64,000 nt of DNA from Actinoallomurus iriomotensis (GTDB lineage Bacteria > Actinomycetota > Actinomycetes > Streptosporangiales > Streptosporangiaceae): assembly GCF_030269445.1 (NCBI RefSeq), contig NZ_BSTJ01000001.1, forward strand, positions 1,575,898 through 1,639,897, in the 5' to 3' direction. The first letter of the stretch is position 1. Each line of letters starts with the position of its first letter. The notes beneath the pieces are model-generated. The model searched no databases. It was not told where the DNA came from and saw only the letters and a list, made by a program, of their open reading frames with translations. Shown here piece after piece: positions 7,033 through 15,658 of this stretch. A program made the position numbers and the translations under genes.

Positions 7033-8705
7033 GCCGCTGGCAGGCTGACGGCTTCGAAGAACTGCGTGAGCTGGGCGCCGGCGCCCAGGGGCGGGTCGTC
7101 CTGGCCCGTCGTGTCGCCACGGGCGAGCTGGTGGCGATCAAGTATCTGGCGCCCGAGCTGCTGCACGACACGCGGCACCGGGCGATGTTCCGCGACGAGG
7201 TCAACATGCTCGCCCGGGTGGCGGACCCGCACGTGGCCGGGCTGCGCGAGTACGTCGAGACGCCGCAGGGCGCGGCGATCGTCCTGGAGGCGGTCGACGG
7301 CGTCGCCCTCCGGGACGTGCTGAGCCACAACCCCGGTCCACTCACTCCCGAAGCCGCCCTCGCCGTGCTCAAGGGTTCGCTGCTGGGGCTGGCGGCCGCG
7401 CACGCCGTCAACGTGGTCCACCGCGACTACAAGCCCGCGAACGTCCTGGTGACGGCCGACGGGAACAGCAAACTCATCGACTTCGGCATCGCCGTCCTGG
7501 CGGGAGAGCGCACGTTCGCGGGGACCCCCTCGTACATGGCCCCCGAGCAGTGGAACCGCGCCCCGGCCACTCCCGCGGCGGATGTCTACGCCGCCACCTG
7601 CGTCTTCTTCGAATGCGTCACCGGCACCCCGCCGTACGCCCCAGGAGACACCACCACGCTCCGGCACATGCACGAGGCCGCGCCGATCCCGGCGCAGGCG
7701 GTGCCCGAGCCCCTGCGTCCGCTCGTCGCCCACGGCATGGCCAAGAACCCGGCGCACCGTCCACCGGGCGCGCGGCAGTTCGTCGACCTGCTCGAGCGGC
7801 TCGCCACGGACGCGTACGGCCCGGACTGGGAGCGTCGCGGATGGATCGCGCTCGGCGCGGCCGCGGCCGTCCTCGCCGCCGCCTTCCCGGCCGCCCTGCT
7901 CGGCATGACGTCGGGCTTCAGCGGCCTCGCGCACGGGGCCGCCGAGCTCGCCGGGAAGGCCGGGGCGAAGGGGCTGTTCGGGAAGGCCACCGGCATCAAG
8001 GTCGGCGGCGGGGTGGTGGCGACGGCGGTCGCCGCGACCACGATCTACCTGGTCTGGCCCACGCCCCAGGTCGGCGGCACGGCGTCCGGCTCGGTCCACA
8101 TGTCCCTGACCCGGCCCGCCGCGTTCATGCCCTACGGGGACGCCACGGCGGCCGACAGCCCCGTCCTCGACTACGGCTTCACGGTCTCACCGGCGCGCGT
8201 CCGGCCGGGCCTGCCGGTCCACGTGACCGAGCGGACCACCACCGTGAGCCCCGGCCCGCCGGACAAGCGGGCGACGGCACCGCGCTGCTACGACCGGCTG
8301 ATCGCGCGGGCGCGACGCGCTCACGTCCGCAGCTTCAGCTATCTCGTGATCCCGGGGAACCAGCGCGAGGACAACGACTACGTCTCCTTCTATCCGGCCT
8401 CCGCGGACGGGCGGCTGCCGACCGGACGGAGCGTCGACGTGCACGTCAAGATCGGCAAGGACCTCCCTCACGACGAGCACTACGACGCGAACCGCTGCGC
8501 GCTCGTCGGGCACCTCACGGTGACGTTCGGCTTCACCGTGCCGAAGGACGGCCGCCTGCGCCCGGGCGACTACTCGTTCTCCCCGATGGGGCCACCGCGG
8601 ATCACCGGGATCGACTCGAGCCTGAACGGCGAGGACCGGCAGGTCGCCCCGGACACGGCCGGCGCTCAGGCCCGGGGAACGCTGCCGAAGGTCACGATCT
8701 TCTAA
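7029..8705 (+). CDS. Receptor-like Ser/Thr protein kinase (PknB type) with HRDY catalytic loop
   Basis: 558 residues. Kinase domain at ~8-265: Gly loop LGAGAQGRV, ATP-anchoring Lys in LVAIKYL, catalytic loop HRDYKPANV, Mg-binding DFG in LIDFGIAV, and the APE region MAPEQW. A transmembrane helix (WIALGAAAAVLAAAFPAALL, ~275-300) and a second hydrophobic stretch near 330 precede an exported C-terminal domain of ~200 residues with no recognised fold. Tyr in place of the common Leu/Val after HRD is shared with the kinase at 48848-50770, as are AATCVFFEC and GMAKNP, so the two are paralogues. Translation is coupled to the secreted protein upstream by an ATGA overlap. It probably senses an extracellular cue. 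Confidence 0.92.
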   Translation: MSRWQADGFEELRELGAGAQGRVVLARRVATGELVAIKYLAPELLHDTRHRAMFRDEVNMLARVADPHVAGLREYVETPQGAAIVLEAVDGVALRDVLSHNPGPLTPEAALAVLKGSLLGLAAAHAVNVVHRDYKPANVLVTADGNSKLIDFGIAVLAGERTFAGTPSYMAPEQWNRAPATPAADVYAATCVFFECVTGTPPYAPGDTTTLRHMHEAAPIPAQAVPEPLRPLVAHGMAKNPAHRPPGARQFVDLLERLATDAYGPDWERRGWIALGAAAAVLAAAFPAALLGMTSGFSGLAHGAAELAGKAGAKGLFGKATGIKVGGGVVATAVAATTIYLVWPTPQVGGTASGSVHMSLTRPAAFMPYGDATAADSPVLDYGFTVSPARVRPGLPVHVTERTTTVSPGPPDKRATAPRCYDRLIARARRAHVRSFSYLVIPGNQREDNDYVSFYPASADGRLPTGRSVDVHVKIGKDLPHDEHYDANRCALVGHLTVTFGFTVPKDGRLRPGDYSFSPMGPPRITGIDSSLNGEDRQVAPDTAGAQARGTLPKVTIF

Positions 8706-8720
8706 GGCGACGGACCGGCC

Positions 8721-9176
8721 CTACGCGTCCGGGCCGCCCGTCGGGCGCCCCAGCAGACGGGAGAGGACGATCGCCGTCTTCGTCTGCACGATGTTCGGTT
8801 CGTTGCGCAGCCGTTCGAGGGCCTGCTCCAGCCCCTGGATGTCGTGCGCCCGCAGGTGGACCAGGGCGTTGGCCTCGCCCGTCACCGTGTACGCCGCGAC
8901 GACCTCCGGATGCCGCCGGATGCTCGCGTAGATCTCCGCCGGTGACGTACGGCCCGCGCAGAACAGCTCCACGAACGCCTCCGTCGTCCAGCCCAGCGCC
9001 GCCGGGTCCACGACCGCCGCGTAGCCCGTGATCACACCGTCGTGGCGCATCCGGTCCACACGCCGCTTGACCGCCGGGGCGGACAGGCCGACCTGGGCGC
9101 CGATCTGGGCGAATGACAGGCGAGCGTCCTCCAGGAGACACGCAACGATTCGCCGATCTAGGTCGTCAAGACGCAA
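8721..9176 (-). CDS. Lrp/AsnC family transcriptional regulator
   Basis: 151 residues, the family's usual size. The N-terminal helix-turn-helix (LDDLDRRIVACLLEDARLSF, then QIGAQVGLSAPAVKRRVDRM) is followed by an RAM ligand-binding domain (~65-145) with VTGEANALVHLRAHD. Such proteins sense amino acids and form multimers on DNA. It is divergent from the arginine-catabolic hydrolase/rocD operon across a 113-bp intergenic region, and AsnC-type regulators beside rocD typically control it in response to arginine or ornithine. The start is TTG at 9174-9176, preceded by GAGAGG about 7 bases upstream; no ATG or GTG fits the conserved N-terminus. Confidence 0.92.
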   Translation of the reverse strand: MRLDDLDRRIVACLLEDARLSFAQIGAQVGLSAPAVKRRVDRMRHDGVITGYAAVVDPAALGWTTEAFVELFCAGRTSPAEIYASIRRHPEVVAAYTVTGEANALVHLRAHDIQGLEQALERLRNEPNIVQTKTAIVLSRLLGRPTGGPDA

Positions 9177-9289
9177 TGATCCGCCTCTCTCGCGTCGATT
9201 TTTGTTATTGGTGAGCGGTCCAGCGCGACTTTACGCTTCACGTGATGCCTCATCCACACCAAGGGCATCCAGCATTGCCAGGAGAACCA
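9177..9289. promoter_or_regulatory. Divergent promoter region, lrp-type gene / arginine catabolism operon
   Basis: A 113-bp region between oppositely oriented starts. It contains a notably A/T-rich run (ATTTTTGTTATTGG near 9198-9211) in otherwise GC-rich DNA, as expected of an Lrp-family binding site and promoters. No single clear -35/-10 pair can be assigned with confidence. Confidence 0.45.
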
Positions 9290-10165
9290 ATGACGATGCA
9301 GGTCTTCGCCCGTGACCCAGCGGGCATCGCGCCGGAGACGACGGGACGGCCTCCGGCGCTCTCCGGCCGTCCGGCCCGGACCTACCTCATGTGCCCGCCG
9401 GCCCACTTCGCCGTCGAGTACGCCATCAACCCGTGGATGGACCCGTCGACGCCGATCGACCGCGACCGCGCCATGGCCGAATGGGAACGGCTGCGCGCGA
9501 CGTACGTCTCGCTCGGCCACACCGTCCACCTGCTCGAACCCGTCGAGCACCTGCCCGACATGGTCTTCGCCGCGAACGGCGCCACCGTGGTGGGCGGCAT
9601 GGTGATGGGCGCGCGGTTCCGCCACCCCGAGCGCGGCGGGGAGGCCGAGGCGCACCGGCGGTGGTTCGAGAGCCACGGCTACCCGCGCTACACCCCCGCG
9701 GTGCACGTCAACGAGGGCGAGGGCGACTACGTCTACGCCTACCGCGCGATCGTGGCCGGGCACGGTTTCCGTACCGATCCGCGGGCGCACAACGAACTTC
9801 ACGACGCGTTCGGGCTCCCCGTGGTCAGCGTCGCGCTGGTCGATCCGCGCTTCTACCACCTCGACACGGCGCTGTGCGTGATCGACTCGTTCACCGCGGC
9901 GTACTACCCGGGCGCCTTCGACGATGACGGCCTGCTCAAGATCAGGACGCTGTTCCCCGAGCTGATCGAGGCGACCGAGGAGGACGCGCTCGCCTTCGGC
10001 CTCAACGCGGTCAGCGACGGGCGTCACGTGGTCGTCCCCCACGACGCCGTACACCTCCGGGCCGAACTCACGCAGCGTGACTACGACGTGATCCCGGTGG
10101 AGATGACCGAGCTTCGCAAGGCGGGCGGCGGCCCCAAGTGCTGCACGCTTGAACTCCGCCCCTGA
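9290..10165 (+). CDS. ddaH: Dimethylargininase / amidinotransferase-family hydrolase
   Basis: 291 residues of the guanidine-modifying (GME) superfamily, which hydrolyses arginine-like substrates such as dimethylarginine to citrulline. Visible markers are the substrate-binding segment LPDMVFAANGA, the catalytic-His region FYHLDTALCV, and the C-terminal nucleophile Cys in GGGPKCCTLELRP. It sits immediately upstream of ornithine aminotransferase, a common actinobacterial pairing that implies arginine-to-glutamate catabolism; the true substrate could be arginine or a methylated arginine. ATG at 9290 follows AGGAG with good spacing. The stop is 64 bp before rocD. Confidence 0.88.
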   Translation: MTMQVFARDPAGIAPETTGRPPALSGRPARTYLMCPPAHFAVEYAINPWMDPSTPIDRDRAMAEWERLRATYVSLGHTVHLLEPVEHLPDMVFAANGATVVGGMVMGARFRHPERGGEAEAHRRWFESHGYPRYTPAVHVNEGEGDYVYAYRAIVAGHGFRTDPRAHNELHDAFGLPVVSVALVDPRFYHLDTALCVIDSFTAAYYPGAFDDDGLLKIRTLFPELIEATEEDALAFGLNAVSDGRHVVVPHDAVHLRAELTQRDYDVIPVEMTELRKAGGGPKCCTLELRP

Positions 10166-10229
10166 ACAGCCTCTAACCTGGAGAAACAGACACTCGCGGA
10201 GATCCCGCGAGGCGACGAAGGAGCCGCCG

Positions 10230-11423
10230 TTGAACACGAACGATCTCCGTGCGCTGTCGGAGCTGCACAGTGCCCACAACTACCATCCGTTGCCGGTCGT
10301 CATCGCCGAGGCCGAGGGCGCCTGGGTCACCGATGTCGAGGGCCGGCGGTACCTCGACCTGCTCGCCGCCTACTCCGCGGTCAACTTCGGGCACCGCCAC
10401 CCGCGTCTGGTTGCGGCGGCCCGGCGCCAGCTCGACCGGGTCACGCTGGTCAGCCGGGCGTTCGACCACGAGCAGTTCGGGCCGTTCGTCACCGAGCTGG
10501 CCGAACTCGCGGGCAAGGACATGGTCCTGCCCATGAACAGCGGCGCCGAGGCCGTCGAGACCGCGCTCAAGACCGCCCGCAAGTGGGGGTACGAGGTCAA
10601 GGGGGTGCCGGCCGATGAGGCGAACATCGTCACCTTCGAGGGCAACTTCCACGGCCGGACGACCACGATCGTCAGCTTCTCCACCGACCCGGACGCGCGT
10701 AACTCCTACGGTCCCTTCACTCCGGGCTTCCGCACCGTGCCGTACGGCGACGTGGCCGCCCTGCGCGCGGCCGTGGACGAGAACACCGTCGGGGTGCTGA
10801 TCGAGCCGATCCAGGGCGAGGCGGGCGTCAACGTGCCGCCGAGCGGGTTCCTCACCGCGGTGCGCGAGATCTGCACCGAGGCCGGCGCGCTCATGCTCGC
10901 CGACGAGATCCAGTCGGGCCTGGGCCGTACCGGCACGACGTTCGCGGTCGAGCACGAGAACGTCGTCCCGGACGTCTACATCCTGGGCAAGGCGCTCGGC
11001 GGCGGCATCGTGCCGATCTCGGCGGTGGTGGCCGACCGGGAGGTCCTCGGGGTGTTCAAGCCCGGCCAGCACGGCTCGACGTTCGGCGGCAACCCGCTCG
11101 CCTGCGCGATCGCCCGCGAGGTCATCGCGATGCTCAGGAGCGGGGAGTTCCAGGAGCGGTCCCGCACGCTCGGCGCCCATATGCACGAGCGGCTCGGGGC
11201 GCTGCCGGCCGAACAGGTCCGCGAGGTACGGGGACGCGGGCTGTGGGCCGGCGTCGAGCTCAACGGCAAGGCCCGCCCGGTCAGCGAACGGCTCATGGAG
11301 CGCGGCGTGCTCGCCAAGGAGACCCACGAGACGACGCTCCGGCTCGCGCCGCCCCTCGTGGTGGACAAGGGTGATCTCGACTGGGCGCTCGACCAGCTCA
11401 CGGCGGTGCTCGCCGAGATCTGA
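10230..11423 (+). CDS. rocD: Ornithine--oxo-acid aminotransferase
   Basis: 397-residue class-III PLP aminotransferase. It has the N-terminal SAHNYHPLPVVIAEAEGAWV typical of OAT, the phosphate-binding MNSGAEAVETALKTARKWGY, the ring-stacking Asp in LMLADEIQSGLGRTG, and the PLP Lys in YILGKALGGG. It converts ornithine plus 2-oxoglutarate to glutamate semialdehyde and glutamate, complementing the hydrolase upstream. The start is an uncommon TTG (10230-10232) supported by GAAGGAG 6 bases upstream and by the conserved N-terminus. A strong hairpin terminator follows 11 bp after the stop, ending the operon. Confidence 0.94.
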   Translation: MNTNDLRALSELHSAHNYHPLPVVIAEAEGAWVTDVEGRRYLDLLAAYSAVNFGHRHPRLVAAARRQLDRVTLVSRAFDHEQFGPFVTELAELAGKDMVLPMNSGAEAVETALKTARKWGYEVKGVPADEANIVTFEGNFHGRTTTIVSFSTDPDARNSYGPFTPGFRTVPYGDVAALRAAVDENTVGVLIEPIQGEAGVNVPPSGFLTAVREICTEAGALMLADEIQSGLGRTGTTFAVEHENVVPDVYILGKALGGGIVPISAVVADREVLGVFKPGQHGSTFGGNPLACAIAREVIAMLRSGEFQERSRTLGAHMHERLGALPAEQVREVRGRGLWAGVELNGKARPVSERLMERGVLAKETHETTLRLAPPLVVDKGDLDWALDQLTAVLAEI

Positions 11424-11434
11424 GGCTCGTCCGC

Positions 11435-11464
11435 AAGGCCTGGACCACGGCCGGTCCAGGCCTT
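11435..11464 (+). terminator. Intrinsic terminator after rocD
   Basis: Perfect 12-bp stem AAGGCCTGGACC / GGTCCAGGCCTT with a 6-base loop. The sequence after the stem is only weakly T-rich (CGTCGTG), as is common in high-GC actinobacteria. Confidence 0.8.
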
Positions 11465-11521
11465 CGTCGTGCGTGGATACTTCGTCTTATAAGTCGATTG
11501 CGGGGGAATGCCCGGAGGCAT

Positions 11522-11539
11522 ATAGTCCACGTGGATTAT
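11522..11539. promoter_or_regulatory. Candidate PadR operator
   Basis: ATAGTCCACGTGGATTAT is an 18-bp inverted repeat (core TCCACGTGGA perfect, one mismatched outer pair) 23 bp upstream of the padR-type start. A second short palindrome, AGTCGACT, lies at 11544-11551. PadR regulators that precede an efflux gene usually autoregulate through such a site; here this is inferred from position and symmetry. Confidence 0.55.
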
Positions 11540-11561
11540 TGAGAGTCGACTAGAAAACACC

Positions 11562-12152
11562 ATGTCCCGACCACTCACGCCTCTCGGCCTCGCGGTGCTC
11601 CGCCTGCTCGCCGACGAGCAGATGCACCCGTACGAGATGCAGCAGCGCATTCGCGAGCACGCCATCGACCACGTCGTCAAGGTCGCCCACGGATCGCTCT
11701 ACCACACGGTCGCCCGGCTCGCCGAGCACGGACTGATCGAGCCGGTGGAGACCAGCCGGGAGGGCCGGCGCCCCGAGCGCACGGTCTACGCGATCACGGA
11801 GGCCGGCCGCGACGAGGCGCGGGCGCGGCTGCGCGAGTTCGTCATGCGCCCGGCCCAGGAGTACCCGTGCTTCGGCATGGCCCTGGCCTTCGTCTCGATG
11901 CTGCCCCCCGCGGAGGCCGCGACGCTGCTCGACCGGCGCACCGTCGACCTGGAGGCGAAGCTGGCCGCCCACGACTCCGTCGTGGACAGCCTGATCAAAC
12001 AGGGGCACAGCCGCGTATCGGTCATCGAGGTGGAGTACCTGAACTCCCGCCTCCGCGCGGAGCTGGACTTCGTGCGCGCGCTGAGTGAGGACATCAAATC
12101 CCGCCGGCTCGACTGGCGGCCGCCGAACGGCGAAGACGGGGAGAACGAATGA
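11562..12152 (+). CDS. PadR family transcriptional regulator
   Basis: 196 residues. The winged-helix N-terminus is characteristic: LTPLGLAVLRLLADEQMHPY, EMQQRIREH, then GSLYHTVARLAEHGLIEPVE and the wing GRRPERTVYAITEAG. A helical C-terminal dimerisation region (~110-190) with LDRRTVDLEAKLAAH marks the Vir-type subgroup. PadR proteins repress detoxification or efflux genes until a phenolic or drug ligand binds. The stop codon overlaps the start of the DHA2 transporter (ATGA), so it probably represses both itself and the pump. ATG at 11562 has little Shine-Dalgarno; a leaderless or weakly led start is possible. Confidence 0.93.
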   Translation: MSRPLTPLGLAVLRLLADEQMHPYEMQQRIREHAIDHVVKVAHGSLYHTVARLAEHGLIEPVETSREGRRPERTVYAITEAGRDEARARLREFVMRPAQEYPCFGMALAFVSMLPPAEAATLLDRRTVDLEAKLAAHDSVVDSLIKQGHSRVSVIEVEYLNSRLRAELDFVRALSEDIKSRRLDWRPPNGEDGENE

Positions 12153-13759
12153 GAAAGTGGCACGGCAACCCGTGGGCGATCCTGCTCACGCTCAGCCTCG
12201 GCTTCTTCATGACCTTGCTGGACCTGACCATCGTCAACATCGCGATGCCCAGCATGATCGACCAACTGAACGCGTCGCTGGACGAGATCCTGTGGGTGGT
12301 CAACGCCTACGTGCTCATCCTCGCCGTGCTGCTGATCACCGCCGGGCGGCTCGGTGACGTGCGGGGGCAGCGCAACATGTTCATCTTCGGCGTCGCGGTC
12401 TTCACGGTCGCGAGCCTGCTCTGCGGGATCTCCCAGAACCCCGCCGAGCTGATCGCCGCCCGCTGCCTCCAGGGCCTGGGCGCGGCCATGCTGATGCCGC
12501 AGACGATGGCGATCATCATCGCGACCTTCCCGCCGGAGCGGCGCGGCGCCGCGCTCGGCATCTGGGGCGCGGTCGCGGGCGTGGCCACGATCGCCGGGCC
12601 GACCCTCGGCGGCTTCCTGGTGACCACGTTCGACTGGCGGTGGATCTTCTTCGTCAACCTGCCCATCGGCGTCATCGTGCTGATCGCGGCGTTCGTGCTG
12701 ATGCCCTCGGTCCGGCAGGAGCGCCGGCACCGCATGGACCTCGGCGGCGTCCTCATCGCCACGGTCGCGCTGTTCTGCCTGGCGTTCGCGCTGACGGAGG
12801 GCCAGCGCTACCACTGGAACGGCTGGGTCTGGGCCCTCGGCGCGGCGTCGATCGTGCTGCTGGTGATCTTCCTGTTGCAGCAGCGGACCCAGCAGGACAA
12901 CGAGCCTCTCGTGCCGTTCCGGCTGTTCCGCGACCGCAACTACACGATTCTCAACTTCGTCGCCGCCGCTGTCTCGGTCGGCATGGTCGGCATGTTCCTG
13001 CCGCTGACGATCTACCTGCAGTCGGTGCTCGGCTACAGCGCCCTGAAGTCCGGCGTGGTCATGGCCCCGATGTCGGTGATCTCCATGTTCATCGCGCCGG
13101 TGGCGGGCCGGCTCTCGGACCGGTTCGGCGGCAAGTGGATCCTCATGTTCGGGCTGGCCCTGTACGCCATCGGCATGGCGTGGATCGTGCTGCTCGCCGA
13201 ACCGACCACGAGCTGGCCCGCGTTCCTGCCCTGCCTCGTCGTGTCCGGCATCGGCGTCGGCTGCGTGTTCGCGCCGATGGCCACCGAGGCGATGCGGGGC
13301 ATCGAGCCGCGCATGGCCGGGGCCGCCTCCGGCGTCTACAACACGATCCGCCAGATCGGCTCGGTGGTCGGCAGCGCGGCGATGGGCGCCGTCCTGCAGA
13401 ACCAGCTGGCGAGCTCGCTCCAGCACGAGGCGGCCGTACGGGCCGGCGGGCTGCCGGCGCAGGCTCGCGGCCCGTTCGTCGAGGGGTTCAAGCACGCCGC
13501 GTCGAGCGGCATCGAGGTCGGGGCCGGGCAGACCGGCGCGTCGCAGAGCGTGCCGCAGGGGGTGTCCAAGGAGGTCGCCGCGCAGATCGGCAAGGTGGCC
13601 AAGGCGGTGTTCGACCATGGCTTCGTCACGGCGATGAAGCCCACCATGGCGCTGCCCATCGTGGTCGTGGTGGTCTCCGCGGTCTCGTGCCTTGTGCTCC
13701 GGCGCCACGTTCGCGCCGGTCAGCCGCAGCCCGCCGAGCCGGTCGAGGCCGCCGCCTGA
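12149..13759 (+). CDS. DHA2 (EmrB/QacA) family multidrug efflux MFS transporter
   Basis: 536 residues and about 14 predicted membrane helices, the DHA2 length and topology. Motifs include the helix-1 acidic segment LDLTIVNIAMPSM (motif D1), GRLGDVRGQRNMF (motif A), RCLQGLGAAMLMPQTMAII (motif B) and the antiporter motif C region GAVAGVATIAGPTLGGFL. It uses the proton gradient to export drugs or metabolites. It overlaps padR by 4 bp (ATGA), so control by that repressor is likely. The C-terminal ~70 residues before the last helix form a polar loop. Its stop abuts the stop of the convergent flavin reductase gene, together reading TGATCA. Confidence 0.93.
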   Translation: MRKWHGNPWAILLTLSLGFFMTLLDLTIVNIAMPSMIDQLNASLDEILWVVNAYVLILAVLLITAGRLGDVRGQRNMFIFGVAVFTVASLLCGISQNPAELIAARCLQGLGAAMLMPQTMAIIIATFPPERRGAALGIWGAVAGVATIAGPTLGGFLVTTFDWRWIFFVNLPIGVIVLIAAFVLMPSVRQERRHRMDLGGVLIATVALFCLAFALTEGQRYHWNGWVWALGAASIVLLVIFLLQQRTQQDNEPLVPFRLFRDRNYTILNFVAAAVSVGMVGMFLPLTIYLQSVLGYSALKSGVVMAPMSVISMFIAPVAGRLSDRFGGKWILMFGLALYAIGMAWIVLLAEPTTSWPAFLPCLVVSGIGVGCVFAPMATEAMRGIEPRMAGAASGVYNTIRQIGSVVGSAAMGAVLQNQLASSLQHEAAVRAGGLPAQARGPFVEGFKHAASSGIEVGAGQTGASQSVPQGVSKEVAAQIGKVAKAVFDHGFVTAMKPTMALPIVVVVVSAVSCLVLRRHVRAGQPQPAEPVEAAA

Positions 13760-14266
13760 TCAGCGCGGACGCACCCGGTGGTAGCCCCCGTCGTAGTACA
13801 GCAGGGGGCTGCCATTGGGATCCGGCCGGCCGACGCCCAGCACCTCGCCGACCACGATGCTGTGGTCGCCGCCGTCGTGCACCGCGTGGGTACGGCACTC
13901 GATCGCGGCGATGGCGCCCCGGAGGATCGGGGCGCCGGTGTGCCGGCCCCGGTGGGACGTCCAGCCGTCGAGCTGCCCGTTGAGCTCGCGCCCTCGCGTG
14001 GCGAACCACCGCGAGGCTTCCTCGGCCTCCTCGCCGAGCACCGAGACCGCCCAGACGCCGGCGGCGATGACCGCGTCGTGGAAGCGGGCCGCCTTCTCCG
14101 GGCAGAACAGCACGAGGACCGGATCGAGTGACACGGACGTGAAGGCGTTCACCGTCATCGCATGGGCGACGCCGTCCGTGACGGTGGTCACCACCGTGAC
14201 GCCGGTGGCGAAACGCCCGGCCACGCGGCGATACTCCTCGGGATCGACTCCCGCGGACCTCGGCAT
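13760..14266 (-). CDS. Flavin reductase family protein
   Basis: 168 residues of the split-barrel FMN-binding fold: YRRVAGRFATGVTVVTT, then AMTVNAFTSVSLDPVLVLFC, FAVSVL-like WAVSVLGEEAEEASRWFA, and C-terminal LLYYDGGYHRV. These enzymes reduce FMN/FAD with NAD(P)H and supply it to two-component monooxygenases; no monooxygenase gene is adjacent. ATG at 14266 is preferred over a 17-residue Arg-rich upstream extension, with GAGGGG about 11 bases upstream. The gene is convergent with the MFS gene with no gap between stop codons. Confidence 0.88.
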   Translation of the reverse strand: MPRSAGVDPEEYRRVAGRFATGVTVVTTVTDGVAHAMTVNAFTSVSLDPVLVLFCPEKAARFHDAVIAAGVWAVSVLGEEAEEASRWFATRGRELNGQLDGWTSHRGRHTGAPILRGAIAAIECRTHAVHDGGDHSIVVGEVLGVGRPDPNGSPLLYYDGGYHRVRPR

Positions 14267-14337
14267 GGACGCGCGTCCCCTCGAACGGTTTCGGAGCGGC
14301 CCTCGGCGGGCCTCCATCGGATGTTACCGATCGGTCG

Positions 14338-14775
14338 CTATCGCGGGTCGGGCGGGCGCGGGGCTCCGGTGAGCATCCACGGGCGGGCCGAGCGGGTCCA
14401 GACGATCGCGATCAGGGCGGCGACCGCTCCCCCGAGCATGTAGACGTACCCGGCGGCCGTACCGGTGACGACGAGGTCGCCCTCGGGCCGGCGGCTGGAC
14501 AGCACGACCAGGATGACCAGCCACGGCACCGCCGGCACGACGGCGCCGAGCCGGCTCTCCATCGCCCAGCCGGCGGCGCGGAAGACGGCGAGGTTCACCA
14601 GCGTCAGCGCGATCGCGGCGACCGGTACGCTCCCGACCTCCCAGGAGAACTGGAAGGAACCGATCAGTCCCAGGACGACGCCCAGCACGAAGAGCACCCC
14701 GTAGGTCAGCCCGGTCAGGAAGGCCGGCTCCGACGTGTGCTCGGGTGGGGGGTAGGGACCCGTCGTCTGTTCCAC
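14338..14775 (-). CDS. Small membrane protein downstream of mshB (DUF6113-like)
   Basis: 145 residues with four hydrophobic segments (about 20-41, 50-68, 80-95 and 105-128) and a proline-rich cytoplasmic N-terminus. It starts with GTG 6 bp after the mshB stop and is surely co-transcribed with it. Actinobacterial mshB genes are commonly followed by a gene of this kind; assignment to DUF6113 is from memory of that context and the topology. No catalytic residues are recognisable. A role linked to mycothiol metabolism is guessed only from neighbourhood. Confidence 0.75.
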   Translation of the reverse strand: MEQTTGPYPPPEHTSEPAFLTGLTYGVLFVLGVVLGLIGSFQFSWEVGSVPVAAIALTLVNLAVFRAAGWAMESRLGAVVPAVPWLVILVVLSSRRPEGDLVVTGTAAGYVYMLGGAVAALIAIVWTRSARPWMLTGAPRPPDPR

Positions 14776-14781
14776 GACCGG

Positions 14782-15630
14782 TCAGGCTACCGGGTGTACG
14801 AGACCGGTCTCACGCCCGTCCTCTCCTGGAATGCCGGGTTCGCCGGCGAGGAGCGTGTAGTACTCGGCGTCGAGCAGCGGAACGCCGACGTTGTTGGAGA
14901 GCGCGTAGTAGGGCGGGGCCACCGTGATCTGAGTGGCGTGCCAGCGCATCGCGGCCACCTTGGCGTGCAGGTGCGGACCGGCCTCGATCCGGGTCGTGAC
15001 CTGGTCGTCGGGCACCCCGAAGCCGAACTCCTTCACCGACCCGACCCGGTCGAACGGGCCGCGGCCCACCTCGGCCTCCAGCTCCGAGAGCGGGATGGCG
15101 GTGACGTAGAACCGCGACGGCGCCCACGCCTCGCCCTCGCCGTAGGAGGGGTCGGCGGACCGTTCGAAGGCCCGCCAGGCCACCCGGTGGGCCTGGATGT
15201 GGTCGGGATGCCCGTAGAAGCCGTTGGCGTCGTAGGTGACGATCACTTGCGGGCGCACCTCGCGGACGATGCGGACCAGCGCGGCGGTGGCCTCGTCCAG
15301 GTCGGCGCGCCAGAAGCAGCGCGGGTCGTCGTTGGCCGGGTCGCCCATCATCCCGGAGTCGCGCCAGCGGCCGGCGCCGCCGAGGAACCTGTGGTCGGTG
15401 ACGCCGAGGGCGGCGCACGCCCTGGCCAGCTCGCCCACGCGGTACTCCCCCAGCGCGTCGCCGGACAGGTGGCGCAGGTCCTCGGGGATCACCTCGCCCT
15501 CCTCGCCGCGCGTACACGTCACGAGACAGACGTGGGCGCCCTCGGCGGCGTACTTGGCCATCGTGGCGCCGGTCTCGATCGACTCGTCGTCCGGGTGTGC
15601 GTGCACCAGCAGGATGCGGGGTTCGGCCAT
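14782..15630 (-). CDS. mshB: Mycothiol biosynthesis deacetylase MshB (GlcNAc-Ins deacetylase)
   Basis: 282 residues of the LmbE/PIG-L zinc deacetylase family. The metal and base motif is HAHPDDES near the N-terminus, with the third zinc ligand in GHPDHIQAH. MshB-specific features include [29 protein letters not shown] and the Asn/Tyr-rich [15 protein letters not shown] near the end. It removes acetyl from N-acetylglucosaminyl-inositol in the cytosol, the second dedicated step of mycothiol synthesis. ATG at 15630 matches family N-termini. A GTG at 15657, one base after the upstream kinase stop, is an alternative adding nine residues. It is probably translated as part of the kinase-mshB-membrane-protein operon. 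Confidence 0.94.
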   Translation of the reverse strand: MAEPRILLVHAHPDDESIETGATMAKYAAEGAHVCLVTCTRGEEGEVIPEDLRHLSGDALGEYRVGELARACAALGVTDHRFLGGAGRWRDSGMMGDPANDDPRCFWRADLDEATAALVRIVREVRPQVIVTYDANGFYGHPDHIQAHRVAWRAFERSADPSYGEGEAWAPSRFYVTAIPLSELEAEVGRGPFDRVGSVKEFGFGVPDDQVTTRIEAGPHLHAKVAAMRWHATQITVAPPYYALSNNVGVPLLDAEYYTLLAGEPGIPGEDGRETGLVHPVA

Positions 15631-15658
15631 GGACGAAACGGTATCCGGCGGCGCCACC

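Noticed and set aside
11786-13708. 640-aa His/Asp/Arg-rich minus-strand frame
   Set aside because: Mirror of PadR and the DHA2 transporter; no fold or start signal.
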